A stretch of DNA of 64,000 nucleotides from Trichoplax adhaerens (taxonomy: Eukaryota; Placozoa; Uniplacotomia; Trichoplacea; Trichoplacidae). The notes under the pieces are model-generated. The model was not told the origin of the DNA. It saw only the letters and a program-made list of their open reading frames with translations, and searched no databases. Every line of letters starts with the position of its first letter. The first letter of the stretch is position 1. A program made the position numbers and the translations under genes. Of this stretch, positions 52,070 through 63,168 are shown piece by piece. The stretch spans positions 2,165,128-2,229,127 of the forward strand of contig NW_002060952.1 in assembly GCF_000150275.1 (NCBI RefSeq), in the 5' to 3' direction.

Positions 52070-52843
52070 ATGTATAATTTGTTCCTGCTAGGATATGGCA
52101 TCAATCAGTTACAAATGTGTTACATCGCTATCCTTTTATTATACCTGCAATCAATTCGGTAAGTCTATTCTACATCAATAAGAGCTCTTACTTTGTCAGA
52201 ATTATGTACAACACAGCGTATTCGATGATTATCTTTGCAAACCTATTTACTATGGATAGGCTATCACTTCGGCTGTATCTCCTTGCTGTCAATTAAAAAG
52301 ATCATATTGTAGGTAAGGTATCTTTCTGCTTAAAATTGTTCCAAGTAGTCATTGCTGTCATCTATCGTAGCCATCATGGATTGGATGAAAACCTTCACCT
52401 GCCAAAAAATAGAAATAATACTACTCTCGATAGCAGTTTACATAGGATAATGCCCATGAAATCGATTGATATAATACACTTTGGACTAATGAACACAAAT
52501 ATTGCCCCGAACATCACGCTGAACGATTTCTTGACTTCATTTTTTTTGTAGTAATACCAAACTTGTAAATAAAATCAACCACCGTATTTATCCTCGTATG
52601 TATAAAGGAATCATTGTCAACAGTGATGGTTCAACGATTCGAAGTAGACTAGTCAAGCCCTTTCATGTAGTTCAACTTCCTTTAGATCTCAATCAATTAA
52701 GCGAGAAAGAACGACTGCAACGACTTAAAAAGTTTCAAGATCAGAAAGAAATTATATACGAAGACATACTAAGTGGCGAAGAATTTGACCATGAAGCTGT
52801 CACCAAGTTGATTACTAAAAATACACGTAAAAGCAAAAAGTAA
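52070..52843 (+). CDS. MRPL55: Mitochondrial large-subunit ribosomal protein mL55 (2 exons, 126 aa)
   Basis: Structural protein of the animal mitochondrial 39S subunit. Exon 2 (52552-52843) encodes the family core: INHRIYPRMYKGIIVNSDGS then TIRSRLVKPFHVVQLPLDLN, then QLSEKERLQRLKKFQ. This matches the human pattern of RxxYxRxYP-VLL-V-DGSTI-IRY-EPR, MPIDL and LSPEERR, followed by a basic C-terminus ending RKSKK. The acceptor tttttttgtag at 52550-52551 leaves a phase needing two preceding bases. The only upstream GTAAGT donor in a matching frame ends exon 1 at 52158, which gives a start at 52070 (MYNLFLLGYGINQLQ) or a later Met at 52115. That presequence has few basic residues for a mitochondrial signal, so exon 1 is the weak part. 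Human mL55 is 128 aa. It stands alone on the plus strand. Confidence 0.85.
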
Positions 52844-53336
52844 AGAAGAAATTGAGCATAGGTAAAAGTCGTTCAACATCACCTAATCTTGTCACAAAAG
52901 TAGCACAACTTGATTCAATGAGCGACAACGGTAGTATGAGACATCGACTTGTAAATTGTCGTATATCGTATGTGTGATTCGATGCTCATCTTCTTATAAT
53001 GTCCTAGACTGACTGAATTTCTCTGTCATTTTAGGGGCGAGATCTTGCTACTAGTCTGGCTTAAGCTGATTATTCTTATTAATACCTATTGAATCTCTTT
53101 GCATAAGAAATTAATTGATATCTGTTGCTTTTAATGGAATAAGAAAAGATATAAATTCACTTTTAAGAAAAATAACTCTAATCTTATGAAGAGTTCGTTA
53201 CCATCAAAGGTACAATGTACCTGATACATGCAATCGATAAATAAAGTTCATCTATAAAAGCATTATTATTAAACCATGACTGCTTGGATCCAATAAAAAT
53301 CATCTTGCGGGTTCACAAGAATGTTCTCTTTAATAC

Positions 53337-53368
53337 TTGATTTGTCTGGCTTCAGCCAGACAAATCAA
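53337..53368. repeat. Perfect 15-bp-arm hairpin
   Basis: ttgatttgtctggct is followed after two bases by its exact reverse complement, agccagacaaatcaa. A perfect 15-base-pair stem with a two-base centre is unusual in this otherwise low-complexity DNA. It lies about 500 bases past the MRPL55 stop. It may be the tip of a foldback element or an RNA hairpin; nothing identifies a role. Confidence 0.8.
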
Positions 53369-54125
53369 AAATTTGAAGGAAATGGTAAGCGATGGCTATT
53401 ATGGGTTAGCGAATGAAGACAAAATGATCAAGAATTGATTTTGAGTAATAAGTTGGCCTATCCAAAAATGGCAGCACCTATTGACTGTCTAACCCTATAG
53501 AGTATAGCGATACCGACAGTTTACTACTAATGCTTTGCTTCAAGAAAGCGTACAGTTCTTCCTAATAAAATTCACGATTACTATAGAAAACGATAAATTA
53601 CCCTGATTCTAATTGACGGTAGAGATAGATAATGTTGACAAGTACAGTAGTGAGTGATTTATACTTTGCGTATGTTGTAAGAGTTTCCTTTTATTGCTAC
53701 CTTAATATTCCCGTGTAACTTTGAAATCAGCAATGAAAAAAGGTCGCTGAAGAACCTTAAGCAGCAAATATGGCTAGAAAATGATGCCTTCTATAGTTAT
53801 TTAGCTGTATATTGAAATAGGATGGAACGATCTACTAAATCATGGTTCATATTCGCCTTCAAGTCTACAAGATATTTGATAGTTTTAGGTCTGTGTTGCG
53901 AGGCAATAAAGGATTTTTACGACTTACGGTATAATTAAGTACTGGTAAACTACCCACTTGATAGGATGGAGGGTATCCGATCGCAAGAAATACTAGGGAC
54001 TACTCAAGAGAAGAGAAGTTCGGTAGTCCCTGGAATACGTACAGTATATTTGAAATCAATATTATAGCAAGAGAATTAATTGCCCTCTAGCATGTGATGA
54101 TTTTTTGGAGATCCATTTGAATATC

Positions 54126-54651
54126 TGTAAAGCAACTTCGTACAGTATTGTGATTGTAGACTACTGTATTAGCCATCTTTACTATGATATACGGTAGTGT
54201 CGTTTCTATATGTATCTTATGATATATTTAGTAGCCTACAATTATACACTGCACTGGTAGACTCTATACTAGAATACAAATGATTATGCACAGAAAGATG
54301 TTGAGCTACTAATCAGTTTTGAGGTAAAAATAGAACTATAAATCATATATTAGGATATGGTTAGTCATTGCACTTTGAGTGCTAGGAATAATGCCTGCGC
54401 AAATACTGTAATCGTTTCCAATTTGGATTAATTATGGTCCGATGTAAAATAAGGTAAAATGTTATTATGCAGATTGTAACTGCGAAGGCTACGGAGAGTA
54501 TAAAAGCAGGCGACATTAGATTATCTGATTGTTCTTTCTAGAAATCTTTCAGGTATTCGGCTAGAGTCGAGTGTGTGTGTAGCTAATCTTTGTATTAGAT
54601 CTAATAAAGTTGTCATTTCTACCAATTTAAATTTTCGTGATCGGATTTTAT
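54126..54651 (+). mobile_element. LTR-like solo element, copy 2
   Basis: A diverged relative of 34120-34667 in the same orientation. It begins TGTAAAGCAACTTCG and shares gattgtagact, aaatcatatattaggatatg, tgcgaaggctacgg with gagtataaaagc (TATA, about 54498), tagctaatctttgtat and ctaataaagtt (poly-A signal), and ends near ttttatcac. No internal coding region or second LTR is found, so if this is an LTR it is solo. Confidence 0.55.
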
Positions 54652-55122
54652 CACGATATCTTACAACGTCAAATGCGCTAAGGTTATGGTACAAATCGAT
54701 CATTAAAGTAGAGCATCGCCATAATCTATTATATATTTATTATTATTGCCGTACAGAAATTAATTCATTCTATGCCAATCTAGTACAGTCTTGAAGAAAT
54801 GATATGGACAAGAATTTTCATTTCTTGACAACTTACAAGAATAGCCTATTTTAGACGCAATATTGCGATATCATAACTATTCATCCATAATTACTAATAC
54901 CACTACTTAAAGCCAACACACGATATACTGTAATAGCAGAATCGAAATGACAATGCGCTAACTGATTCTAAATTACGGCTAAGCTTAGAAGAAGATCGAT
55001 TCGGCACTGTTTATTTAATATTTAAGAAGAAAGAATCGTATGCAATGCTCTACTAAGCTTTCCAATCTGGCTAGATTATCCTTGAGAAAAGGCTCCCAGA
55101 TGTCCTAATATCAGTCGTGAAT

Positions 55123-55750
55123 TTAAGGCGTTGGAGCCAAAAATAAAGCAGCACATACCGACATACAGTATCCTTGGCCAGAATTACAAGCCAAAAGCGT
55201 CCCTGGAGTACCCACACCAGCGGTTACAGTACCTGCAACAAGTAAAATCGGATATTAGAGCAAAAGTATTCATTTTATGTGAACGTTATAATGGCTTTAG
55301 ACTGAAATTTTAAATTTTAATCCACAAATGGCCTTGGCTATTAAAAATATAACGTACTTTAATTTAAATATTCCTAAATGTCGTTCAAAAACAATGACTT
55401 ATGAAAACGCTTGACGTTATCCCAGCGGGTAAAATATCTCGACTATATTATTATTACGGTATCTACGCCAAGCTTGCAAGATATTGATATTTTCCACTCC
55501 AATAAAATGTAATTTTTGATGCCTTTTCTATCCGATAGGTATCATTCCATTCTACGAGTATGCTATCGATGCATTGCAAAATAAATAGCAATCAACCTGC
55601 AACGGATCCAAAAAATGCATAGCATGTCACCCAGCCACCATTGCAAGCGGTTTGGCAAAGCCCATATGTCAGTAAACCCGCTTCTGAAATGGAAATTTGC
55701 ATCTGCAATATAAGGATAAGGACAATTATAGTTTGAGCTCGAAATTTCAT
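55123..55750 (-). CDS. Small secreted six-cysteine protein (2 exons, 87 aa)
   Basis: Exon 1 (55750-55597) and exon 2 (55232-55123) join in phase through a GTTGATTG donor and a ttacttgttgcag acceptor; 264 nt in all. Residues 1-24 are a signal peptide (MKFRAQTIIVLILILQMQ...SEA). The mature part is about 63 residues: GLLTYGLCQTACNGGWVTCY, then GTVTAGVGTPGTLLACN, then GYCMSVC, ending LAPTP. The six cysteines at 32, 36, 43, 67, 74 and 78 could form three disulfides. From memory, the pattern CQxxCN...CY...GTVTAG...ACN...CMxxC...PTP resembles a family of tiny secreted proteins in invertebrates, fungi and algae, some labelled zygote-specific. That link is unverified and no biochemical function is known to me. 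A foldback element lies about 140 bp upstream. Confidence 0.75.
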
Positions 55751-55889
55751 TTTCTTTCTTTGCTACGAGAGGATTTCCAGATGATAATGTAGAAATGGTT
55801 ATGAAAGTGTTGTTATGCTTGAAACTTCAGTGCACCCCAAGGAGAGATGAAGGAAATTTTTTTCTGTCCTCTCTTTTTCCTAGACACTC

Positions 55890-56032
55890 AACAGCGAAAC
55901 TATTTTCCAAATCGCATCGTCAGCAGTTTTATTGTACTGTACTGTACTACTCTAACTGTACACAAAGTGTAGTACGGTACAGTAAAGCTGCTGACTGCGT
56001 TTTGGAAAAGAGCTTCTATAGCTTGGCTGTTT
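55890..56032. repeat. ~143-bp foldback (inverted repeat)
   Basis: The left arm (caacagcgaaac, ttttccaaatcgca, gtcagcag, tttta, gtactgtactac) is mirrored on the right arm, whose reverse complement reads aacagccaagct, ttttccaaaacgca, gtcagcagcttta, gtaccgtactac. The loop is about 20 bases (tctaactgtacacaaagt). It is MITE-like in shape, imperfect, and includes GTAC repeats at the inner ends. No terminal target duplication was recognised. Confidence 0.75.
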
Positions 56033-57249
56033 AAAACTGTAAATAACACTTTAACAACCAATAAACTGTAGCTTAAATACCGCAAGCTCAGACTCCACCC
56101 ATTTTCCACGTTAGCAAACTTAACTGGTCCTTGCTTTTGAACGTTTTTCAATCACGAACTACGCTAAAATGAAGCAGAATTTTGAAAAATCTGTCTTCAT
56201 TTCCATCTTCCATACAATGGAAGTAAGTCTCTTACCGTAGTCCGCTTTGCACTCCGCCAGTTCAAACGACTTTATACTGCTAAAAAATGACGAAAGTAGG
56301 AAAAAAAAAATGCACCCTTTCCAATGTTTACGCATTACTACGAAAGTATTTTTCCTTTTGTCTAAGTGTAGAATGATGTTGTCAATAAACAATGAGATTC
56401 TCAATTTTTTCTTGATATTGTTCCGCATCATAGTCAATTAAACTGGCAATACGGTAATTTAAATTTTCGATTATATTCTGCTAGCGTATTGTTGATTGTT
56501 ATATTACTTCCGGTAGTTAACAGCATCTAATTCTGCTAGAGGGTAGAGAGAGAAATGGGACAAATTCAATTTTCTCGTCTTGATGAAAACAAGACTTTTT
56601 CAAGCACAGTCTTATTTTGTCTGGTACTCGAGATTCGTTGCATAAACTTCTAAAAAATGGACTATAAAATGAAAAAGGTTAAAAAAAAAAATGAATTATT
56701 CAAGCTATCAATTGTGTCTGGTATTTGGGATTCATTAAAGGTCCAATAAACCAATGCATAAGAGGCGATAATTAAAATAGTGAAAAAATCGTTCTATTCG
56801 TCTCATCAGCATTATCTGGCGTTTTATCCTCATTCATAAATACAGACAGTAGTGATCATGAAGTAAGCTGTAATTAATCAAGTATTAAAGTTATCAAAGG
56901 TGGCCTATTAAGGCTTGACGGTGTAAAATCTAAATTGACAGACCTGTTAAAGGTCAAGATCTAATAAGAGCTACGTGAGTACAAATTATTCCAAATTATC
57001 GTCGCGAAATCGTATAAAAATTGCAGTTAATGGAGTAAGATTGAATAGTGTAATGTGTAAATTAATTAATTTATCATGGTTATTTATTAATAAATAATAA
57101 ATGAGCTATAATCGTTTAGAAATATTGTAGGAACTTGTTATCTTCCTTTCTAGTTCATCTGTTAAGACTTCACGTTCTAAATTCTCGATGGATTGATCAC
57201 AGATAAAAGGGATACTCCATACGCGGATAATATTTACCAATTGCTGACT

Positions 57250-57660
57250 TTTTCATCAAGATTATCTGTGACTAATACTGGCGCATTTTGCATAGTGGCC
57301 ATGATGGCTTGTTTTCGCTGAAATCCTTTGCAAGTGAAAGGCTGAATGATAACAGATTTATTTTATCATAGTGAAACTACCAAGAATTACTGACTAAACT
57401 ACAGTATATTTATTCATTAAATGCCAATAAACAAGCTGTAATCAAAATTATCATTTCTCACATATCGCCAAGACTATCTGTGTCTAATGCTCACAAGTCT
57501 TGCATAGTGGCCACGATGTTTTGTTTTTGCTGAAATTTTTTGCAAAAACAGAAAAACTGAATGATAACACATCTTTTTATCGTAGTTAACGTAACAAGAA
57601 TCGCTGACTAACCAATACCATAATTATCCCTTTAAAAGCCAAGAAACGAGCTGTAATTAC
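57250..57660. repeat. ~212-bp diverged tandem duplication
   Basis: Two copies share atctgtg(a/t)ctaat, catagtggcca(t/c)gatg, ttgtttt(c/t)gctgaaat, ctgaatgataaca, gctgactaa(a/c) and gctgtaat. The word catagtggcc starts at 57291 and 57503, giving a period of 212. Moderate divergence; non-coding. Confidence 0.8.
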
Positions 57661-60226
57661 AATAAACACTTATTCAATACAATTTCATGTAAAAGAAAGC
57701 ATTTAAATTAATAGCCGTACTGGCTCCATTAGCAATTATTTTTATTCGAGCTGTAGAGATCTAGCCTACAATGTAGTCTGAGATTGCAAGATATGATATA
57801 AAGTACCGTACGATATACGTAAAGTCTTACATTACATTGCATTACATCTCAATGCTAATCGACAAGGAAGAGGTTCGCAAAATAACATACTAAACACATC
57901 ACATTCTTGTTTCTGAGCTGCGACTAAAGCAATAAGGAAATGTTACCAGTTATAGTTGCGAAGAACCTATCACATATCTTATCAAAAAAATGCTCTAAAT
58001 GTCGTAACATCAACAATTTTATGAGTATAACCTAGAAAAAAATCCTACACATACCATCATACATGCTGCGCTTAACTAATTATCATATATCACCAAGTTT
58101 TTATACTAAAGAGTATGACGACGGGTAAAGGAACTTTAGTTGATAAAAATGAACAGTATTAAAAAGATTAAAAAGATACAAGATTTTCGAAGTTTGACTA
58201 ATGCTTTAGCAATAGCTCTTTTATATTGGTTCCTAATTTAATATAGATTGATAGAACAATATTAAAAAGATCTCTATACTATTAAAGAAAACTTCCGATT
58301 TCTGTATGTTTATCCGTAAACTCCAAAAGCTGAGAGTGAATAGTTGTGTTTGCAGAGGAAACTGTCAGGTACATATACAACATACGGTCTATATGGAGAG
58401 AAAATATATTATTGTAGGCGTTAGTTTCAGCGAGGGCTTATAGAATCGAGCATCCATAACTATTGTAATAATAATACAATTCATTTTAAAAGATATTGAT
58501 ATTTTTATGATGCTACACATTGAAGGAAAATACCGTGATGAGAATCATTTAATTAAGCTCCTATTATAATCTTGAATTTATTTACATCGTTTTATAGAAT
58601 ATTTTAAAGTATTTTTGCAAGCTCTTTCGAGCTAGCGTTGTGATCCTATGTAAGCTGAGATAATACTGAATGTATCAGTATCCTATATGAAAGCAAGCGA
58701 TTTGAAATCATATTAGTTAGCTGGGATATTAACAATATAATAATCACTGGTGTGATGATATGGATCTAGATCTTCATAAAAGCGATTGTTACAATAATTA
58801 GAAATTTATGGATGAAATTTCGCGTAGATTTTTTATATGTGCTACGTATTTATTCACTCTTACATAATTAGTGATTTAGTACCCATCCTACACAATACTG
58901 TATATTGTACACATGGTGGGATGATGGTAAGCCCAGCAAGTAGAGTAAGACATCTTCCGAATATGAAAGCATTCCCCGTTTTATGTTGTTCCAAAATGTT
59001 GCTCTTCAACATTTATATATATTTATTATATTTATATGTAATTAGTCTTTGATCAGAAGCTGTAGTATACCGAAGTATTGGAAATAGATTCTTAGCTATG
59101 AATAGTATAACGTTCCACGGACTGTAAATTTTAACGTATGAAGATGCTGGACTGGAGAACAGATGACTATGTACAATTGCACATGGCATGATCAGCAAGA
59201 ATCTACTAAAGCGTAGCTCAGGTAGGCTGTAAATCAGAGCAGTAGCGGTTTCGAAAAGAGATTAGAAAACTAGACTGTATTCGATTGTGACCAGGTAGTG
59301 CTAGGTCTTGATATACATGCTAAAAATTATATCCTGAAAGGCTAAAATTAATCACAGTGACCTAACGGCAAAATTCGATCAAAATTATTCCTTTATTCTC
59401 TAAATGAAAGAAACACATGTCAAGATAATTTATTAAAATATTGAATACTTCGATTTAAAAAATTAAAGAATTTCTTTTCAGATACCTTCTACAAAGTACA
59501 CGATGTGAATATCACAGTAACATACGCCATGATCAATAATAACTGTATGGTTTAGTGATACTGAGCTGTAAAAGCATCGAAGTTAACACCACTTCGAGTT
59601 CGTATGGTAAAGTTTTTATGATAATAGATATAACACCTGGTTTTTACTCCTATCATGTATAGCATTAAAATGTATAATTTTCCAATAATATCGATAATCT
59701 CGTCTAAATATTTTCAAGTAAGAAACTGAATATTTTTACTATATTACATTTACAGGAAAGGAAAAGTTACAAAACTAAATTTGACTATCAATATCATTAT
59801 GTTCATATTTCATTGCACATTAAATAAATGAGATAGTCAATTAATTGAATATCGTTACATAGAGTATCACAGTATGCTGACCCTAACAAAGAAATACATA
59901 CAGTCAAGTCAAGCAAGTCAAAGTATTTAGATAAATTAGAGTACATCCGTTCTGAACAATGGTTTAGTAATGCATCGGCGTAAAGATATTTTTCTTGCTG
60001 TGTAACATGAGCCATAAATATCCCGGATGTCTTTGTTACATGCCGTACTAAATAATTGCATTAACAGACTGATGCAGTATGATACAGAATATATTACAAG
60101 ATCAAAGTTTAAACAGTGTGATAGATCTGATTTTAATTTTATGCCCTTAAATATAATGGCATAAATCACCAATATTTAAATAATTTTTCCTTTAGTGGCT
60201 AACCCTTGAGATATCGTACAGTAGTA

Positions 60227-63168
60227 TTATTCAATAAAAATTTGAGAAATAAAATTGCTTAAGCCTAGAACCATAATCAATCCCAAAAAAGTAGTCATTG
60301 GCCAAAATAATCGATCTTCTTTCTTCATGATATAATATGTCACTACGCATGGCAGTGTAAAGCAATAGAAAAGGCTACCGAAGGCTCCAGAATATCTATC
60401 AGAATACGACATTAAGATTTAAATAAATTGCAACGTCTTGTTCAAGAAAAATATTATCAATAACGCCTAGATATTAAACAGATACATCAAACTTCTCAAA
60501 TTTATCCTACCTCATAATAGTTCCAACTTCAGGAAAGAATACAGCAAATAAAACGCATACAGCCGTTACGAAGCAATTCCAAATGAAAATATGTCTAAAA
60601 CTGAATAGTACAAAATTTTAAATTAACCGTCATATGCAACTAATCTCACATAATAAGAAAAATTTACCTCGGATAAAATGCACCAAAGATCACAAGCATA
60701 ACCTGAGCCCTCATGATGTACAGTAACAAAGGGAATATTGTAATAATTTGTAACATTAATCCGAATCGACCCAAAAAGGATAAAATGTCATCTGCAGGAA
60801 AATTATCCAGAAATATCTAAAGTAATAAAAGTTATTGCTATAATTGAATAACGAACGTGACGAGAGTAATAACATTGGGTAATCTTATATTTTTTCCTCT
60901 CTGGTCGATGATAACTGCCTACACTTCATATCATACAGTATCAGTTTTAAAAATTGAACTTACAGATTCAATACATTTATCTTTCGGTAATGGAAAGCAC
61001 AAATAAAATGTTAACCCAATTGTCACGTAAGTTATGCAGGAGCATACATAGGCAATTGTTAGATCTCTGACCTTTAACATGGAGATTGAAATCAATTTGA
61101 GATCTTTATCAGTTAGTTTTTAACATGAATGAGCAAAAACTTACATTATTCTCAGGGTGTTTCTGACAACGAAGCACTGATAACACGCCATTGTGTGTAA
61201 AAAAAGCCAATGACATCATCCCTGTTACAGATGGGAAACCAGCTTCGGCTACTAAATTATTACAGATAGCTTATCAGTAAGATTTTAAATTAGATATCGA
61301 CAGTATTCATTTATTAACTATACTAAAACCTACGCGATGTCCCAGGAACATTCCAATGAATACCCCAACCAATAGATTTCCAAATTACAAATGCAAGCAT
61401 GTATATTGATACTACTGTACCTAAAGATTTATACGAGTGTATAGATTATATTATCACATATCGATAATTTTAATACATAGCATTGGTATAGTTTCCGCTA
61501 TAAAATAGCAATAGAGATTTAATTACCTAAGGAGTTAAATTTAGTAAAAAATGTAGGAGAGCGAAAGCAAGATATGGGCAAAATGATTAAAATTGCAAAG
61601 AGAGGCACGGTGGCCGTCTTATTCCATATCCTGTGAAATAGTCGGTCCTGCTCTGACGTTGAAGCTTGATCAGTAAGTGAATAATTGCTAAGCGAGGGAC
61701 ATAGCAATCCTGTATTCAATAAGAGTATACAGTTAACGAACTCAATCTCATATCATTATGTAATTTCGCAAAGTGGTTCTTTAATTGAAGAAGTTAGAAA
61801 CTGTTAACTGAAGATAAAATAACAGCTTGCTTGGCGTCAACTAGCAGCTACTTTTAGCTATGATAGTAAAGACTTACAATTATCAGAATTACCTACCTTT
61901 ATAAGTATAAGTATAATTGTTACCACCCTGGATAGCCTTAATCACGGTTGTATTCCTTGGCTGTTGCATTTCTTTATGAAATGATTTCCATTTATAACAT
62001 CAGTAATAAGATAAAATCATTTGATTAATTTGTTTTACCAGTAGATTTTTTTATAAATAAAACGATCTCATAGATTGTAGCTACTTCCACATACCATAAA
62101 TATAAAATACGGTACTATACAAAAAATTTGATAGTAAGATCCATATCACAATTGATACACAGAACAGCGTTACAATAGAAAATAAAATACTGATGCGGGA
62201 ACCCCATTGGCCAAGGAATTCACGACACACGTCTGAAAAATCGTTTACTTTACGAGGCTCTTCTATAATATCAATACAATTTACGTTATGATGCTGTAAT
62301 ATTAAACAGGAAATTGTGATATCTACCATAAATTAAAATGCACTCAAAGCAGCATTATTAGCAATAAAGAACTTTTAATGTATCTAAGGCATACAATATA
62401 TACATATATATGTAAGTATTTATTCTTTACCACAGTGATTAACACTACGGACAATCAAGCAGCAAGTAAATAGCATAAGAGCATTCATGCCAACAATTGA
62501 AATGATACCCGCAAGGAGCCCTGACTGTATTTGAAGAAAAATAGTTAAAGAGCAGTTATAAAATGTATTCGCTTGATTGTGAGGCTTTAATCTACTCCAA
62601 CTAACGTGTCTGTTAGCGTTTTCTTAATTGCAATTAATCAAATATGCTTGCAATAATAGCCATACCTTGCTAAGTGCCCAAGGGGTACTTAATAAAGATG
62701 TTCCCATTGTGATATTCCAGATAGAGAAACTGAGTGTGTTTTAATAGTAAAATAGATACCTTCTTAATATCGCTATTTTATCATCATAGTAATCAATAAA
62801 AACCGTGTTAATCCAATCAATCACTATTAGATATAATATTAGGCGTCATCTATGCCAGTAGTTGTCTGCATTTGAAGATCAAGTAATGTCGTACTATTAT
62901 TTACGCGTATGGTACTACAAAAATCTTATCCCATGAAAGACGTTCCTTTATACACTAAACAAAACTTTTTTGAAAATTTAAGAATCACTTCTGTAACACT
63001 AGTATAATCCAAAATACTTTTAGATCAAAACTACTGATATTTGAACACACCATGATACAGGTCCTTGCTTACTTACATAGTGATAAAGCTACTTTGGGTC
63101 TTTGTCCTCTTCTGTAGATAAAATATATTTGTAGGAACAATCTGAATCTCCAGATCTTCATTGACTTC
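60227..63168 (-). CDS. SLC38A9-like transporter, copy 4, diverged; first exon not found
   Basis: Twelve exons equivalent to exons 2-13 of copies 1 and 3: 63168-63077, 62729-62666, 62524-62431, 62262-62095, 61971-61897, 61709-61527, 61420-61334, 61251-61145, 61071-60964, 60816-60668, 60600-60511, 60395-60227; 1386 nt with consistent phases (461 residues before any exon 1). Landmarks: TQSSFIT; TM1 FSIWNITMGTSLLSTPW with the arginine-site Asn and Thr kept; VNDFSDVCREFLGQWG; a lumenal loop with NTT and NYT sequons; ATVPLFAILIILP; VRDLTIAYVCSC; IFLDNFPADDILSF, closer here to human FLDNFPSSDTLSF; RYSGAFGSLFYC; and EDRLFWP, like human EERLTWP. It is clearly older than the split of copies 1-3. The exon 6 acceptor (cataaag, 61972-61973) was chosen by phase. 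The start codon lies above 63168 and possibly near 63463, but this is unresolved. Confidence 0.85.

Larger units (their letters stand above)
52844..55122. other. Interval downstream of MRPL55
   Basis: No gene supported. Contains a perfect hairpin (53337-53368) and the second LTR-like copy (54126-54651). A short inverted repeat, agggactac...gtagtccct, lies at about 53995-54030. Confidence 0.5.
55751..60226. other. 4.5-kb interval without a supportable gene
   Basis: Holds the 5' flank of the small secreted gene, a foldback element (55890-56032) and a tandem duplication (57250-57660). Frames at 55795-56034, 56159-56437, 58837-59052 and 59803-60172 show no domains or convincing splice partners. 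I see nothing else. Confidence 0.5.

Noticed and set aside
52095-52158. Start MASISYKC as MRPL55 exon 1
   Set aside because: Attractive as a presequence, but it reaches the GTAAGT donor in a phase that cannot join the mL55 frame of exon 2.
59803-60172. Two minus-strand ORFs near the end of transporter copy 4
   Set aside because: Located in its presumed 3' flank; no domain or splice support.
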